NCBI GenBank assembly: GCA_001508835.1
Contig: LGFB01000095.1
Coordinates: 1-5,725 of the forward strand
DNA length: 5,725 bases
DNA from: a bacterium 42_11
GTDB taxonomy: Bacteria; Synergistota; GBS-1
Direction of reading: 5' to 3'
This document shows positions 5,538 to 5,725 of this stretch, one piece after another; positions within the stretch are counted from its first letter, which is position 1; the number at the start of each line of letters is the position of its first letter. The notes under the pieces are model-generated. The model did not search any database and was not told the origin of the DNA. It saw only the letters and a list, made by a program, of their open reading frames with translations. A program made the translations under genes and the position numbers.

Positions 5538-5725
5538 TTATAGCAAAGCCTTAAGGAGCTCCTCCAGCTCTCCCAAAGTCCTTGCTTTCATTATTAACTC
5601 CTTTACCTCCTTAAGCTTTTCCACATCCTCCACACCCTTCAGCTTTTCCAGAAAGAGCTTGCCCTCGTTGCCAAACTTCAGGGAAAGCCACAAGTCGATG
5701 ACCTCAAGGAGAGTGTCTCTTAAAC
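5538..5725 (-). CDS. C-terminal 61 residues of an unidentified helical protein (possibly Rpn/PD-(D/E)XK transposase-like); 5' end beyond window
   Basis: An uninterrupted minus-strand frame enters from the right edge and ends at a TAA at 5538-5540, giving 61 complete codons. The visible peptide is rich in Leu, Glu and Lys and looks wholly alpha-helical. It starts LRDTLLEVIDLW and runs through SLKFGNEG, VEDVEKLKEVKEL and TLGELEELLKALL. The pattern 'hydrophobic-LKFG, short gap, I/V-E-D-x-E-K-L, then a terminal ELEELL helix' recalls the C-terminal tails of Rpn/YhgA-like putative nucleases (PD-(D/E)XK transposase-like family). That resemblance comes from memory and the catalytic part is not in the window, so the identity is tentative. 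The purine-rich coding strand and tight spacing to the cupin support a real gene and shared transcription. Confidence 0.72.
   Translation of the reverse strand, partial: LRDTLLEVIDLWLSLKFGNEGKLFLEKLKGVEDVEKLKEVKELIMKARTLGELEELLKALL

Overview
The window reads as chromosomal DNA from an anaerobic bacterium. The genes are tightly packed, with moderate GC content, frequent AGA/AGG and ATA codons and purine-rich coding strands. That codon and purine bias is common in thermophiles, so a thermophilic anaerobe is a reasonable guess, but nothing here fixes the lineage.

From the left edge to about 5177, five plus-strand genes form one operon in which every junction overlaps. They are: (1) the C-terminal three quarters of an anaerobic Ni-Fe carbon monoxide dehydrogenase (CooS), open at the left edge; (2) its nickel-insertion ATPase CooC; (3) a NuoE/HydC-like thioredoxin-fold [2Fe-2S] subunit; (4) a NuoF/HydB-like flavin and NAD(P)H-binding subunit with an N-terminal thioredoxin-like domain; and (5) a short NuoG/HydA-like subunit carrying one [2Fe-2S] site, two [4Fe-4S] sites and a C-terminal four-cysteine zinc-ribbon-like motif. 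No CooF ferredoxin, acetyl-CoA synthase, energy-converting hydrogenase or H-cluster hydrogenase domain is encoded here.

The simplest reading is a CO:NAD(P)+ oxidoreductase. CooS would oxidise CO to CO2. Electrons would pass through the ferredoxin-like clusters of subunit 5, which would replace CooF, to the NuoF-like FMN and on to NAD(P)+. The NuoE-like subunit would complete the diaphorase. Ferredoxin may also take part, through electron bifurcation or confurcation, but the sequence does not settle this. The reverse direction, NAD(P)H-driven CO2 reduction to CO, would need a low-potential partner.

From 5164 to the right edge, two genes lie on the minus strand. One is a small single-domain cupin whose 3' end overlaps the operon's last gene by 14 nt (convergent overlap). 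Upstream of it is the 3' end of a helical, charged protein that weakly resembles the C-terminal tails of Rpn/PD-(D/E)XK transposase-like proteins. No RNA gene, CRISPR array, insertion sequence or convincing terminator was seen. The promoters of both transcription units must lie outside the window.
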